Positions 1-8,724 are shown, counted from the stretch's first letter. The stretch: 64,000 nucleotides of DNA from Streptomyces cylindrosporus (GCF_022698165.1 NZ_JALDAY010000021.1:1-64000); one strand, 5' to 3'. The notes: generated by a model from the sequence alone, not told the origin. Program-made: numbers and translations.

Positions 1-9
1 TTCTTTTAG

Positions 10-54
10 AGCTCTGGCTCTTGGGTACACAAGCCCAAGAGCCAGAGCTTTTTT
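10..54 (+). terminator. Rho-independent terminator
   Basis: A perfect 16-bp stem (10-25 with 34-49) encloses an 8-nt loop and is followed by six T (49-54). The T run lies only on the plus-strand side, so it ends a plus-strand transcript entering from the left of the window. It also argues against starting the first gene at the in-frame TTG at 21, which lies inside the hairpin. Confidence 0.93.
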
Positions 55-110
55 GCGTTGAGGTAAGGTCAGGGGGCATCGTTGGCTCGTTTCCCACAGG
101 AGGCCCCCGG

Positions 111-719
111 GTGGAGGTCCAGGAGACCCGCGTCCAGACGGACCGGGTCCTCACCATCCCCAACATCCTCAGCATGGCGCGTCTCGTCGGCGTACCGATC
201 TTCCTGTGGCTGATTCTCCGGCCCGAGTTCGGGGGGCCGAAGAGCGACGGCTGGGCGCTGCTGGTGCTGGCCCTGAGCGGGATCAGCGACTACCTGGACG
301 GCAAGCTCGCACGTCGTTGGAACCAGATCAGCAGTCTGGGCCGGCTTCTCGATCCCGCGGCCGACCGGCTCTACATTCTCTCGACTTTGGTCGGTCTCAC
401 CTGGCGCGAGATTCTGCCAATCTGGTTGACCGCTGTACTTCTGGCGCGAGAGCTGGTCCTGCTGGTGATGGTGGGCATCCTCAGGCGGCACGGCTATCCG
501 CCGCCGCAGGTGAACTTCCTGGGGAAGGCGGCCACCTTCAACCTGATGTACGCCTTCCCGTTGCTCCTGCTCAGTGACGGAAGTGGATGGATCTCGTCAC
601 TCGCTGCTATTTTCGGATGGGCGTTCGCAGGTTGGGGTACAACCCTGTACTGGTGGGCAGGAGTCCTCTACGTGGTACAAGTCCGCCGCCTGGTCCGTGC
701 GGACGCCATGGCCGACTGA
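111..719 (+). CDS. CDP-alcohol phosphatidyltransferase (PgsA-like)
   Basis: This is an integral membrane enzyme of about 202 aa that moves a phosphatidyl group from CDP-diacylglycerol to an alcohol in phospholipid synthesis. The family motif DGx2ARx8Gx3Dx3D is complete, running from DGKLAR through G and the two downstream aspartates, so metal and CDP binding should be intact. Several hydrophobic helices follow. I chose GTG at 111 because AGGAGG sits at 98-103 with 7-nt spacing; a longer in-frame reading begins inside the upstream terminator. Family membership is clear. The acceptor alcohol (glycerol-3-phosphate, inositol phosphate or other) cannot be read from sequence alone. It precedes the nucleotidyltransferase gene by 114 nt on the same strand. 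Confidence 0.9.
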   Translation: MEVQETRVQTDRVLTIPNILSMARLVGVPIFLWLILRPEFGGPKSDGWALLVLALSGISDYLDGKLARRWNQISSLGRLLDPAADRLYILSTLVGLTWREILPIWLTAVLLARELVLLVMVGILRRHGYPPPQVNFLGKAATFNLMYAFPLLLLSDGSGWISSLAAIFGWAFAGWGTTLYWWAGVLYVVQVRRLVRADAMAD

Positions 720-833
720 ACTCGTCGATTGCCCGGCCGTAGTGGCTCGATGGCTTCCGGCGGAAAAGTGCGGGACAATCTTGACGGGTGAAGTCGGCTA
801 GACCGTCGTCTCTTTGAGGAGGACGCTTCCGAC

Positions 834-3329
834 ATGAAGGCCGTCGTGATGGCCGGAGGTGAAGGCACACGCCTTCGCCCCATGACCTCTAGCATGCCCA
901 AGCCGCTCCTGCCTGTGGCCAACCGCCCGATCATGGAGCATGTGCTGAGGCTGCTCAAAAGGCATGGGCTGAACGAGACCGTCGTAACTGTCCAGTTCCT
1001 GGCCTCATTGGTCAAGAACTACTTCGGCGACGGAGAAGAGCTCGGAATGGAGCTCTCCTATGCCAACGAGGAGAAGCCACTCGGTACCGCCGGAAGCGTC
1101 AAGAACGCCGAAGAGGCGTTGAAGGACGATGCTTTCCTCGTCATCTCCGGCGATGCGCTGACCGACTTCGATCTCACCGAGCTCATCAATTTCCACAAGG
1201 AAAAGGGTGCGCTCGTCACCGTCTGTCTGACCCGTGTGCCCAATCCGCTGGAATTCGGCATCACGATCGTCGACGAAGAGGGGAAGGTCGAGCGTTTCCT
1301 GGAGAAGCCGACCTGGGGGCAGGTCTTCTCCGACACCGTGAACACGGGCATCTACGTCATGGAGCCCGAGGTCTTCGACTATGTCGAGGCCGATGTGCCC
1401 GTCGACTGGTCCGGCGATGTCTTTCCGCAGCTGATGAAGGAGGGCAAGCCGATCTACGGCTATGTCGCCGAGGGCTACTGGGAGGACGTCGGCACGCACG
1501 AGAGCTATGTGAAGGCCCAGGCCGACGTCCTGGAGGGCAAGGTCGACGTCGAGCTCGACGGCTTCGAGATCTCACCGGGTGTGTGGGTGGCGGAAGGTGC
1601 TGAAGTGCATCCCGATGCCGTTCTGCGCGGGCCGCTCTACATCGGCGACTACGCCAAGGTCGAGGCCGGTGCGGAAATCCGTGAGCACACCGTCGTGGGC
1701 TCGAACGTCGTCGTGAAGAGCGGCGCCTTTCTGCACAAGGCCGTCGTCCACGACAACGTGTACGTCGGGCAGCACAGCAATCTTCGTGGCTGTGTCGTCG
1801 GAAAGAACACCGACATCATGCGTGCCGCACGGATCGAGGACGGCGCGGTCATCGGTGACGAGTGCCTGATCGGTGAAGAATCGATCGTTCAGGGCAATGT
1901 CCGGGTCTACCCGTTCAAGACCATCGAGGCCGGCGCCTTCGTCAACACCTCGGTCATCTGGGAGTCGAGGGGGCAGGCCCATCTCTTCGGCGCCCGCGGG
2001 GTGTCCGGCATCCTGAACGTGGAAATCACGCCCGAACTCGCGGTGCGCCTCGCCGGCGCCTATGCGACGACGCTCAAGAAGGGCTCCACCGTCACCACGG
2101 CCCGCGACCACTCCCGTGGTGCGCGTGCCCTCAAGCGGGCGGTGATCTCCGCTCTGCAGGCCAGCGCCATCGACGTACGAGACCTGGAGAACGTACCGTT
2201 GCCGGTTGCCCGGCAGCAGACCGCGCGGGGCAGTGCCGGCGGGATCATGATCCGGACCACACTCGGGGTGCCGGACTCCGTGGACATCATGTTCTTCGAC
2301 GGGCAGGGCGCCGACCTGTCGCAGGGCAGTCAGCGGAAGCTGGACCGGGTGTTCGCGCGGCAGGAGTACCGGCGTGCGTTCCCAGGTGAGATCGGGGATC
2401 TGCACTTCCCGGCCAGCGTCTTCGACTCGTACACCGGGTCGCTGCTGCGCAATGTCGACACTACCGGGATCGCCGAGTCCGGGCTGAAGGTCGTCGTCGA
2501 CGCGTCGAACGGCAGTGCGGGGCTTGTGCTGCCCAGCCTGCTCGGCAAGTTGGGCGTGGACTCGCTGACCATCAACCCGGGGCTCGACGAGTCCCGGCCC
2601 ACCGAGACCGCCGACGTACGGCGGTCGGGGCTGGTTCGGCTCGGTGAGATCGTCGCGTCCTCTCGTGCCGCCTTCGGTGTGCGCTTCGACCCCGTCGGCG
2701 AGCGGCTGTCGCTGGTCGACGAGAAGGGGCGGATCGTCGAGGACGACCGGGCGCTGCTCGTGATGCTCGACCTGGTGGCGGCGGAGCGGCGCAGCGGGCG
2801 TGTGGCGCTGCCGGTTACCACGACCCGTATCGCCGAGCAGGTGGCGGCGTACCACGGGACACAGGTGGAGTGGACGACCACCTCGCCCGATGACCTGACC
2901 CGGGTCGGACGTGACGAGTCGACCATCTTCGGCGGCGACGGCAAGGGCGGCTTCATCGTCCCGGAGTTCAGCAGTGTCTTCGACGGTACGGCGGCCTTCG
3001 TACGGTTGATCGGGCTGGTGGCGCGGACGCAGCTCACGCTCAGCCAGATCGACGCACGGATCCCGCGTGCGCACGTCCTGAAGCGGGATCTGGCGACTCC
3101 CTGGGCCGTCAAGGGACTTGTGATGCGGCGGGTCGTCGAGGAGGCCGGAGACCGCTTCGTGGACACCACCGACGGCGTGCGGGTGGTGGAGACCGACGGG
3201 CGCTGGGTGATGGTGCTGCCCGACCCGGCGGAGGCGGTCACCCATCTGTGGGCGGAAGGGCCGGACGACGCCTCCGCGCAGGCCCTGCTCGACGAGTGGT
3301 CGGCGGTCGTGGACAGCGCCGGGCGCTGA
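834..3329 (+). CDS. Mannose-1-phosphate guanylyltransferase fused to a degenerate phosphomannomutase domain
   Basis: This 831-aa protein has three parts. Residues 1-230 form a sugar-1-phosphate nucleotidyltransferase with the signature GGEGTRLRP at 8-16 and PKPLLP after it. Residues about 245-360 are a left-handed beta-helix of hexapeptide repeats. Residues about 380-831 have the phosphohexomutase fold. The mutase part looks dead: the phosphoserine loop (family TASHNP) reads RTTLGVP, the metal loop (DGDxDR) reads DPVGER, and the phosphate-binding RPSGTEP reads LPDPAEA. The likely product is GDP-mannose for glycan and lipid mannosylation, with the mutase domain regulatory or structural. Start ATG at 834 has GAGGAGGA upstream. 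Confidence 0.88.
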   Translation: MKAVVMAGGEGTRLRPMTSSMPKPLLPVANRPIMEHVLRLLKRHGLNETVVTVQFLASLVKNYFGDGEELGMELSYANEEKPLGTAGSVKNAEEALKDDAFLVISGDALTDFDLTELINFHKEKGALVTVCLTRVPNPLEFGITIVDEEGKVERFLEKPTWGQVFSDTVNTGIYVMEPEVFDYVEADVPVDWSGDVFPQLMKEGKPIYGYVAEGYWEDVGTHESYVKAQADVLEGKVDVELDGFEISPGVWVAEGAEVHPDAVLRGPLYIGDYAKVEAGAEIREHTVVGSNVVVKSGAFLHKAVVHDNVYVGQHSNLRGCVVGKNTDIMRAARIEDGAVIGDECLIGEESIVQGNVRVYPFKTIEAGAFVNTSVIWESRGQAHLFGARGVSGILNVEITPELAVRLAGAYATTLKKGSTVTTARDHSRGARALKRAVISALQASAIDVRDLENVPLPVARQQTARGSAGGIMIRTTLGVPDSVDIMFFDGQGADLSQGSQRKLDRVFARQEYRRAFPGEIGDLHFPASVFDSYTGSLLRNVDTTGIAESGLKVVVDASNGSAGLVLPSLLGKLGVDSLTINPGLDESRPTETADVRRSGLVRLGEIVASSRAAFGVRFDPVGERLSLVDEKGRIVEDDRALLVMLDLVAAERRSGRVALPVTTTRIAEQVAAYHGTQVEWTTTSPDDLTRVGRDESTIFGGDGKGGFIVPEFSSVFDGTAAFVRLIGLVARTQLTLSQIDARIPRAHVLKRDLATPWAVKGLVMRRVVEEAGDRFVDTTDGVRVVETDGRWVMVLPDPAEAVTHLWAEGPDDASAQALLDEWSAVVDSAGR

Positions 3330-3347
3330 GAGAAGCAGCACGCGCGC

Positions 3348-3385
3348 GTGCCGGGCAGGTGTCCTCAAGGGGGCCTGTCCGGCAC
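3348..3385 (+). terminator. Hairpin after the nucleotidyltransferase gene
   Basis: Arms 3348-3359 and 3374-3385 form a 12-bp stem with one G-U pair and a 14-nt loop. There is no clear T run, so this may be an attenuating or weak terminator rather than a strong one. Confidence 0.5.
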
Positions 3386-3427
3386 GCCGGTGGGGCCATT
3401 CGGAGGTAGTGGTCGCGACATGCGACG

Positions 3428-4342
3428 ATGTGCGGCATGCCGCAGCAGCCCCCCGTTCGGAGCACACCCACGCGACCCTCGCGTCCGGACGCATCCATGT
3501 CGCTGCTCACCAACGTCATGGATCACAGCCTCGACGACGGATACGCCGAGGCCGCCGCCCGGAAGAAGGCGGAGGGCGCCGGCGGGATGCCGAACACCCT
3601 CCGAGCCAAGCTGGGGCTGGCCGCCGGACTCGTGCTCGCCGCCCTGGTGGTCACCGTCGGTGCGGCACAGGCACGCGTGGCGGCTCCGGTCGTGGCCAAG
3701 GAGCGCCAGGAGCTGATCGACCGCATCGACCGGGAGACGGCCGCCGCGGACAAGCTGGAGGGCTCCGTCGACAAGCTCCGCGACGACGTGAGCGCGAGCC
3801 AGCGCGAAGCCCTCAAGAAGAGCGGCAGCGGCGACCAGAGCGAACTCGTGGGCGTCCTTTCCGGCGCCGTCGAAGTACACGGACCGGGCGTGAAACTGGT
3901 CGTCAACGACGCCAAGGAAGCGACCAGCGGCGGCAACGGCAACCCGCGTGAGACCTCCGACTTCTCCGACACCGGCCGGGTCCGCGACCGCGACATGCAG
4001 CGCGTGGTCAACGGGCTGTGGGAGTCGGGGGCCGAGGCCATCTCCATCAACGGGCAGCGGCTGACGGCACTGTCGGCGATCAGGGCCGCGGGTGACGCGA
4101 TACTGGTCGACAACAAGCCCCTGGTTCCGCCCTATACGGTGCTCGCCGTGGGCAACGGCAAGCAGTTGAGCACCAGGTTCCAGGACAGCGCCGACGGGCT
4201 GTATCTGCACGCCCTGCAGGAGAACTACGGCATCCGGACGGGCATTTCCGTCGAGGACGACCTCCGGCTGCCCGCAGCACCGAGTGTGATCGTACGTACA
4301 GCACAGCCGAGCACCGAGAAAACTGAGAAGGGCACATCGTGA
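3428..4342 (+). CDS. DUF881 family membrane protein (first copy)
   Basis: This protein of about 304 aa has a cytoplasmic N-terminus, one transmembrane segment near residues 60-80, a coiled-coil stretch (residues about 95-135, rich in E, K and D) and an extracytoplasmic DUF881 domain. The N-terminal LLTNVMDHSLDDGYAEAA stretch is typical of the family. Function is unknown; family members sit in division and cell-envelope gene neighbourhoods in Gram-positive bacteria. The start is uncertain: ATG at 3428, 3437 or 3497 (MSLLTNVM) are all possible and none has a strong ribosome site. The stop overlaps the next start as GTGA, so the two are translationally coupled. Confidence 0.85.
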   Translation: MCGMPQQPPVRSTPTRPSRPDASMSLLTNVMDHSLDDGYAEAAARKKAEGAGGMPNTLRAKLGLAAGLVLAALVVTVGAAQARVAAPVVAKERQELIDRIDRETAAADKLEGSVDKLRDDVSASQREALKKSGSGDQSELVGVLSGAVEVHGPGVKLVVNDAKEATSGGNGNPRETSDFSDTGRVRDRDMQRVVNGLWESGAEAISINGQRLTALSAIRAAGDAILVDNKPLVPPYTVLAVGNGKQLSTRFQDSADGLYLHALQENYGIRTGISVEDDLRLPAAPSVIVRTAQPSTEKTEKGTS

Positions 4343-4671
4343 TCGCCGTACTGGGCCTCGTCGTGGGAGTCGTGGCCGGACTGTTGGTCCGGCCTGAGGT
4401 TCCGGCGGTCGTCGAGCCTTATCTGCCGATCGCCGTCGTCGCGGCGCTGGACGCCGTCTTCGGCGGTCTGCGGGCCATGCTCGACGGCATCTTCGACGAC
4501 AAGGTCTTCGTGGTCTCGTTCCTGTCGAACGTGGTCGTCGCCGCGCTGATCGTGTTCCTGGGCGACAAGTTGGGCGTCGGCGCCCAGCTGTCCACCGGTG
4601 TCGTCGTCGTTCTCGGTATCCGCATCTTCTCGAACGCCGCCGCGATCCGCCGGCACGTGTTCCGGGCGTGA
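4339..4671 (+). CDS. DUF1290 small basic membrane protein (Sbp family)
   Basis: This 110-aa hydrophobic protein has about three transmembrane segments and no catalytic motif. DUF1290 proteins lie between two DUF881 genes in many Actinobacteria, and the same order is seen here. It starts at GTG 4339 inside the stop of the preceding gene and ends at TGA 4669-4671, again overlapping a GTG start. The three genes are therefore translated as a coupled unit. A joint membrane complex is inferred from this arrangement. Confidence 0.88.
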   Translation: MIAVLGLVVGVVAGLLVRPEVPAVVEPYLPIAVVAALDAVFGGLRAMLDGIFDDKVFVVSFLSNVVVAALIVFLGDKLGVGAQLSTGVVVVLGIRIFSNAAAIRRHVFRA

Positions 4672-5513
4672 GGCCGATGACCGACAAGGAAGAGACGCCC
4701 GAGAACAGGCTGCGCAAGGAGCTGCCCGAAGAAGTGCCCGCGGAGACCTCCGAGGGCGCGGCCGACGCTCCGGAGGAGAAGCAGCCCGAGCTGACCGGCC
4801 GGCAGCGGCTGGCCAAGGGCCTGTGGCCGCCGCGCGTCACCCGGGCCCAACTCATCGTCGCCCTGCTGCTGTTCGGCCTCGGCTTCGGGCTGGCCGTCCA
4901 GGTCGCCTCGAACAGCGACAGCGACAGTGCGCTGCGCGGTGCGCGTCAGGAAGATCTTGTTCGCATCCTCGATGAACTCGACGACCGTACTCAGCGTCTT
5001 GAGGACGAGAAGCAGGGACTGGAGAAGCAGCGCGACGAGCTGGAGAACAGCTCCGACCAGGCCGAGGAGGCCCGCAAGCAGACGGTCGAGAAGGAGAAGC
5101 AACTCGGCATTCTGGCGGGCACGGTGGCCGCGCAGGGACCCGGCATCACGATGACGATCGAGGACACGAAGGGGACGGTCGAGGCGGACATGCTGCTCGA
5201 CGCGATCCAGGAGCTGCGCGCGGCCGGGGCGGAGGCGATCCAGGTGAACGACGTGCGTGTGGTGGCGGGCACCTATCTCACGGACTCGGGCAAGAGCGTG
5301 AGCGTCGACGGGAACAAGATCAACGCTCCCTATCGTTTCAAGGTCATCGGCAAGCCGGAGGACCTCGAACCGGCGCTCAACATCCCTGGAGGCGTGGTGC
5401 AGACTCTCGAGAAGGAGCAGGCCACGGTCACCGTGGAGCGATCGAGCAAGATCGTCGTTGATGCCTTGCGAGCGGCGAAGCAGCCTGACTACGCTCGGTC
5501 GTCCTCCCAGTGA
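4668..5513 (+). CDS. DUF881 family membrane protein (second copy)
   Basis: This protein of about 281 aa has a charged, Glu-rich cytoplasmic N-terminus, a transmembrane segment near residues 60-78, a long coiled coil (residues about 90-145) and the DUF881 domain. It is a paralogue of the gene at 3428. The start is GTG 4668, overlapping the DUF1290 stop; ATG 4677 is an alternative. It probably heterodimerises with the first copy, which is an inference from paralogy and coupling. Confidence 0.87.
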   Translation: MRPMTDKEETPENRLRKELPEEVPAETSEGAADAPEEKQPELTGRQRLAKGLWPPRVTRAQLIVALLLFGLGFGLAVQVASNSDSDSALRGARQEDLVRILDELDDRTQRLEDEKQGLEKQRDELENSSDQAEEARKQTVEKEKQLGILAGTVAAQGPGITMTIEDTKGTVEADMLLDAIQELRAAGAEAIQVNDVRVVAGTYLTDSGKSVSVDGNKINAPYRFKVIGKPEDLEPALNIPGGVVQTLEKEQATVTVERSSKIVVDALRAAKQPDYARSSSQ

Positions 5514-5703
5514 ACCGGGGGTGCATGGGGGACGTCCGGCAGGGGCATGAGGTTGCGGGGGGTCGGCGCACCGAATGGGTGGTGCGTGGTGGAAACTGTC
5601 TGGTGGTTACGGACGTTGTGAGGATGTCCGGGTCGGCCGGCGTATTGAGTCAGGGTTCGTCCTGCCCCACGGGCGGGTCTGTTTCGGTCAAGGGGAATCG
5701 CCC

Positions 5704-6483
5704 GTGAAGTTGTTTCAGAGGTTGTTCGGCAAGAGCGCGCGAGAGGGCAGCGACAGCAACGCGACCGCTCGCCATCGCGCACAGCCAGACGCAGAGGGTC
5801 AGCGGCCCCTGTTCCGCGATCAGGTCGCTGGTCCGGGCGGTGACATTTCCGGAGGTCAGGGCGCGCCGTCTGTTGACCCTGCGCAGTCCGGCGGCATAGG
5901 TTTCGGGCAACCGTCAACCTCAAGTACGGGTGGAGGGTTTTCCCCTATGTCGGCCCTGGTGTGTACGAGGTGCGGTAACCGCAACGCGGAGAACAGCCGC
6001 TTCTGCTCCAACTGCGGCGCTCCCCTGCGGCCCGGGGCCACTCCCGAGCGACCGTCCGAGACCACGTCCACGATCTCCATTTCCGGCCTCGAGGCGTACG
6101 ACGCCGAGGCCACCGGCCAGACCCAGCTGCCGGCCCTCTCTCCCGAGGCGCAGGCGGCCGTGGACGCGCTCCCGATGGGTTCCGCGCTCCTGGTGGTCCG
6201 CCGCGGGCCGAACTCGGGCAGCCGCTTCCTGCTGGACGGCGACCTGACCACGGCCGGGCGTCACCCGCAGAGCGACATCTTCCTGGACGACGTGACGGTC
6301 TCGCGCCGGCACGTGGAGTTCCGCCGCGGCGCGGACGGCTCGTTCACGGTGGCCGACGTGGGCAGCCTCAACGGCACGTACGTCAACCGCGAGCGGATCG
6401 ACCAGGTCGGCCTGAACAACGGCGACGAGGTGCAGATCGGCAAGTACCGGCTGGTGTTCTACGCGAGCCAGCGCGGCTACTGA
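5704..6483 (+). CDS. FHA-domain protein, GarA/OdhI type, with zinc ribbon
   Basis: This protein of about 259 aa has a short N-terminal segment, a CxxC...CxxC zinc ribbon (CTRCGNRNAENSRFCSNCG, residues about 85-103), a conserved ETTS phospho-acceptor motif (residues about 119-122) and a C-terminal FHA domain (RHPQSDIFLDDVTVSRRHVE onward). GarA and OdhI carry the same ETTS motif. Ser/Thr kinases phosphorylate it, and the FHA domain folds back on it, releasing 2-oxoglutarate dehydrogenase and glutamate enzymes. The same role is likely here. The start is GTG 5704 with AAGGGGA upstream; the reading frame stays open to 5575 but has no ribosome site there. The gene is followed after 40 nt by a MerR regulator. 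Confidence 0.88.
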   Translation: MKLFQRLFGKSAREGSDSNATARHRAQPDAEGQRPLFRDQVAGPGGDISGGQGAPSVDPAQSGGIGFGQPSTSSTGGGFSPMSALVCTRCGNRNAENSRFCSNCGAPLRPGATPERPSETTSTISISGLEAYDAEATGQTQLPALSPEAQAAVDALPMGSALLVVRRGPNSGSRFLLDGDLTTAGRHPQSDIFLDDVTVSRRHVEFRRGADGSFTVADVGSLNGTYVNRERIDQVGLNNGDEVQIGKYRLVFYASQRGY

Positions 6484-6523
6484 GCCGCCCCGGCCCGGTC
6501 CGGGGAATCCCCAGGGAAGGTCC

Positions 6524-7261
6524 ATGCTTCAAACACCGAGCGGTGGTGCCGGCCACGGCACCGCCGCCACGGACAGTGGGCTGATGAGCATCGGCACGGT
6601 GCTGAACGTGCTGCGCGACGAGTTCCCCGAAGTGACCATCTCCAAGATCCGGTTCCTGGAGTCGGAAGGGCTGATCGAGCCGCAGCGGACCCCCTCGGGG
6701 TACCGGAAATTCACCGCGGGGGACGTCGAGCGCCTCGGTCACGTCCTGAGAATGCAGCGGGACCACTATCTGCCCCTCAAGGTGATCCGAGAGCACCTGG
6801 ACGCCATGGAGCGCGGCGAGGCGGCCCCCTTGCCCACCGTGGGCCGTCAGCGGGACGGGGAGCCCGTCCTGGAGGTCTCCGAGGGCCCCACCGCGGCCCG
6901 GATCGGGCGGGCCGAGCTACTCGCGGCGGCCGACATCGGCGACGAGGAGCTCCAGGAGTGGGAGTCGTACGGACTCCTCGCACCGCTGCCCGACGGTGCC
7001 TACGACGCCGAGGCGGTCACCGTGGCCTCGCTCGTCGTGGAGCTGGGACGGTTCGGGATCGAGCCGCGCCACCTTCGGGCGATGAAAGCCGCCGCGGACC
7101 GTGAGGCCGGGCTCGTGGACCAGGTGGTGGCCCCGCTCAAGCGCCACCGCAATCCGCAGACCAGAGCGCACGCCGAGGCCCGTACGAAGGAACTGGCGGC
7201 GCTCACGGTGCGGCTGCACGCGGCCCTCGTGCAGACCGCGCTCGGCGTACGCCTGCCCTGA
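6524..7261 (+). CDS. ftsR: MerR-family regulator, FtsR-like
   Basis: This 245-aa protein has an N-terminal winged helix (ISKIRFLESEGLIEPQRTPSGYRKF, residues about 38-62), typical of MerR proteins, followed by a second helical domain. In Actinobacteria the regulator next to a garA-type FHA gene is FtsR, an activator of ftsZ. Position and sequence agree with that, but the symbol is by family and synteny only. ATG 6524 follows AGGGAAGG. No cysteine-based metal site is visible. Confidence 0.78.
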   Translation: MLQTPSGGAGHGTAATDSGLMSIGTVLNVLRDEFPEVTISKIRFLESEGLIEPQRTPSGYRKFTAGDVERLGHVLRMQRDHYLPLKVIREHLDAMERGEAAPLPTVGRQRDGEPVLEVSEGPTAARIGRAELLAAADIGDEELQEWESYGLLAPLPDGAYDAEAVTVASLVVELGRFGIEPRHLRAMKAAADREAGLVDQVVAPLKRHRNPQTRAHAEARTKELAALTVRLHAALVQTALGVRLP

Positions 7262-7334
7262 GCCGGGCGGGTGTGCGAAGGCCGGATAGGCCCCCCGTTC
7301 TCTGCCCGACTACCCAAACGTCCCGGGCACGTCC

Positions 7335-7340
7335 TAGGGT
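7335..7340 (+). promoter_or_regulatory. -10 box of a leaderless promoter
   Basis: TAGGGT ends 6 nt before the GTG at 7347 and no ribosome site lies between. Transcription would start at the GTG itself. Confidence 0.55.
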
Positions 7341-7346
7341 TGCTGT

Positions 7347-7820
7347 GTGAACGAGCTCGATGTCGTAGGTGTCCGGGTCGAAATGCCCTCCAACCAACCG
7401 ATCGTGCTCCTGCGTGAAGTGGGAGGCGACCGCTACCTCCCCATCTGGATCGGGCCCGGGGAGGCGACGGCGATCGCCTTCGCCCAGCAGGGCATGGCCC
7501 CCGCACGACCGCTGACCCACGACCTGTTCAAGGACGTGCTGGAGGCCGTCGGCCAGGAGCTCACCGAAGTGCGCATCACGGATCTGCGTGAGGGCGTCTT
7601 CTACGCGGAGCTGGTCTTCGCCAGCGGGGTCGAGGTGAGCGCCCGTCCGTCCGATGCCATAGCGCTGGCCCTGCGCACCGGGACGCCGATCTACGGCAGC
7701 GACGGCGTGCTCGACGACGCGGGCATCGCGATCCCCGACGAGCAGGAGGACGAGGTGGAGAAGTTCCGCGAGTTCCTCGACCAGATCTCGCCGGAGGACT
7801 TCGGCACCAGCAGCCAGTGA
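7347..7820 (+). CDS. Bifunctional nuclease (BFN/DUF151) domain protein
   Basis: This 157-aa cytosolic protein spans one BFN domain (VGVRVEMPSNQPIVLLRE, then LPIWIGPGEATAIAF) with an acidic C-terminal tail. Members have been reported as nucleases acting on DNA and RNA, and others are of unknown role. It starts at GTG 7347. The upstream TAGGGT makes leaderless translation likely. It lies between two MerR genes on the same strand, with 85 nt before it and 259 nt after. Confidence 0.87.
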   Translation: MNELDVVGVRVEMPSNQPIVLLREVGGDRYLPIWIGPGEATAIAFAQQGMAPARPLTHDLFKDVLEAVGQELTEVRITDLREGVFYAELVFASGVEVSARPSDAIALALRTGTPIYGSDGVLDDAGIAIPDEQEDEVEKFREFLDQISPEDFGTSSQ

Positions 7821-7985
7821 GACGCGGCCGATTCGGCGGATCAGCGGTCCGTGACGGGTCGGTCGTGTCCGGTCACCACTGAAATGCCGGCATTTGCCAC
7901 CGGCGCGTGAGAGAGTCCTGCGGCCCGTCCCGAGCGCATTCGGCTAGCCTTTCCCCGCGGTGGGGTACGGGAAACCACTCCTAGG

Positions 7986-8010
7986 GTGATTATCACTCGG
8001 CGTGCCGAGT
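7986..8010. promoter_or_regulatory. Two adjoining palindromes upstream of a promoter
   Basis: GTGATTATCAC (7986-7996) has 5-bp arms. It overlaps a second repeat, ACTCGGC-GT-GCCGAGT (7995-8010), with 7-bp arms. Both end 11 nt before the -35 box at 8021, so they are well placed as an activator or repressor site. Confidence 0.45.
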
Positions 8011-8020
8011 GTGGCGGTCG

Positions 8021-8049
8021 TTGACGCACCCCTGGTGGCTGCCTACCGT
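8021..8049 (+). promoter_or_regulatory. Promoter of the second MerR gene
   Basis: TTGACG (8021-8026), a 17-nt spacer and TACCGT (8044-8049) form a good housekeeping-type promoter. The predicted transcript start near 8056 gives a short leader to the GTG at 8080. Confidence 0.6.
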
Positions 8050-8079
8050 CGAGGAGGCAGGTCAAGGACGGAGGTCGGC

Positions 8080-8724
8080 GTGAGAAGCAGCGGCGACGGT
8101 ACGGCTGGGGGTGCCCCCGGACGGAGTCTGGGGGAGGGCGGCCCGTACCCGCTTCACAGCAGCGCGGCCGATCACGCTCCGCAGCGACCGGCGGCCGTGC
8201 CGAGCAGCGGAGGGGCGACGTCCATGGCGTCCGAGCAGATCGGCTATCGCGGGCCGACGGCATGTGCCGCCGCCGGCATCACCTACCGGCAACTGGACTA
8301 CTGGGCGCGCACCGGACTCGTCGAGCCGAGCGTGCGACCCGCCTACGGGTCGGGGACGCAGCGGCTGTACAGCTTCCGGGACGTCGTCGTCCTGAAGATC
8401 GTCAAGCGGTTCCTGGACACCGGCGTGTCGCTGCAGAACATCCGGACCGCGGTGCAGCATCTGCGTGAGCGGGGCTTTCGGGACCTGGAGCGCATGACGC
8501 TGATGAGCGACGGCGCCACGGTCTACGAGTGCACCTCGCCCGACGAGGTCCACGCGCTCCTCCAGGGCGGCCAGGGCGTCTTCGGGATCGCCGTCGGGGT
8601 GGTGTGGCGGGACGTCGAGAGCGCGCTGTCGCAGCTGCACGGCGAGCGGATCGACACCGGCGAGACCCTGATCGGGCAGAACCCCGCGGACGAGCTGGCG
8701 CGGCGGCGCAACCGGGCTGTCTGA
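8080..8724 (+). CDS. MerR-family transcriptional regulator
   Basis: This 214-aa protein has a Gly- and Pro-rich N-terminal leader of about 50 residues, then a MerR winged helix (ACAAAGITYRQLDYWARTGL). The C-terminal helical region resembles the HTH domains conserved near bifunctional-nuclease genes. GTG 8080 is chosen because GGAGG lies at 8070-8074 with 5-nt spacing and the promoter ends before it. The ligand is unknown. Confidence 0.82.
   Translation: MRSSGDGTAGGAPGRSLGEGGPYPLHSSAADHAPQRPAAVPSSGGATSMASEQIGYRGPTACAAAGITYRQLDYWARTGLVEPSVRPAYGSGTQRLYSFRDVVVLKIVKRFLDTGVSLQNIRTAVQHLRERGFRDLERMTLMSDGATVYECTSPDEVHALLQGGQGVFGIAVGVVWRDVESALSQLHGERIDTGETLIGQNPADELARRRNRAV

Noticed and set aside
21..110. 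N-terminal extension of the first gene starting at a TTG
   Set aside because: It begins inside a perfect terminator hairpin and an AGGAGG precedes GTG 111.
1572..3494. 640-aa open frame antisense to the guanylyltransferase gene
   Set aside because: High-GC shadow frame; composition is Arg/His/Pro-biased and no domain is recognisable, while the plus-strand protein is clearly conserved.
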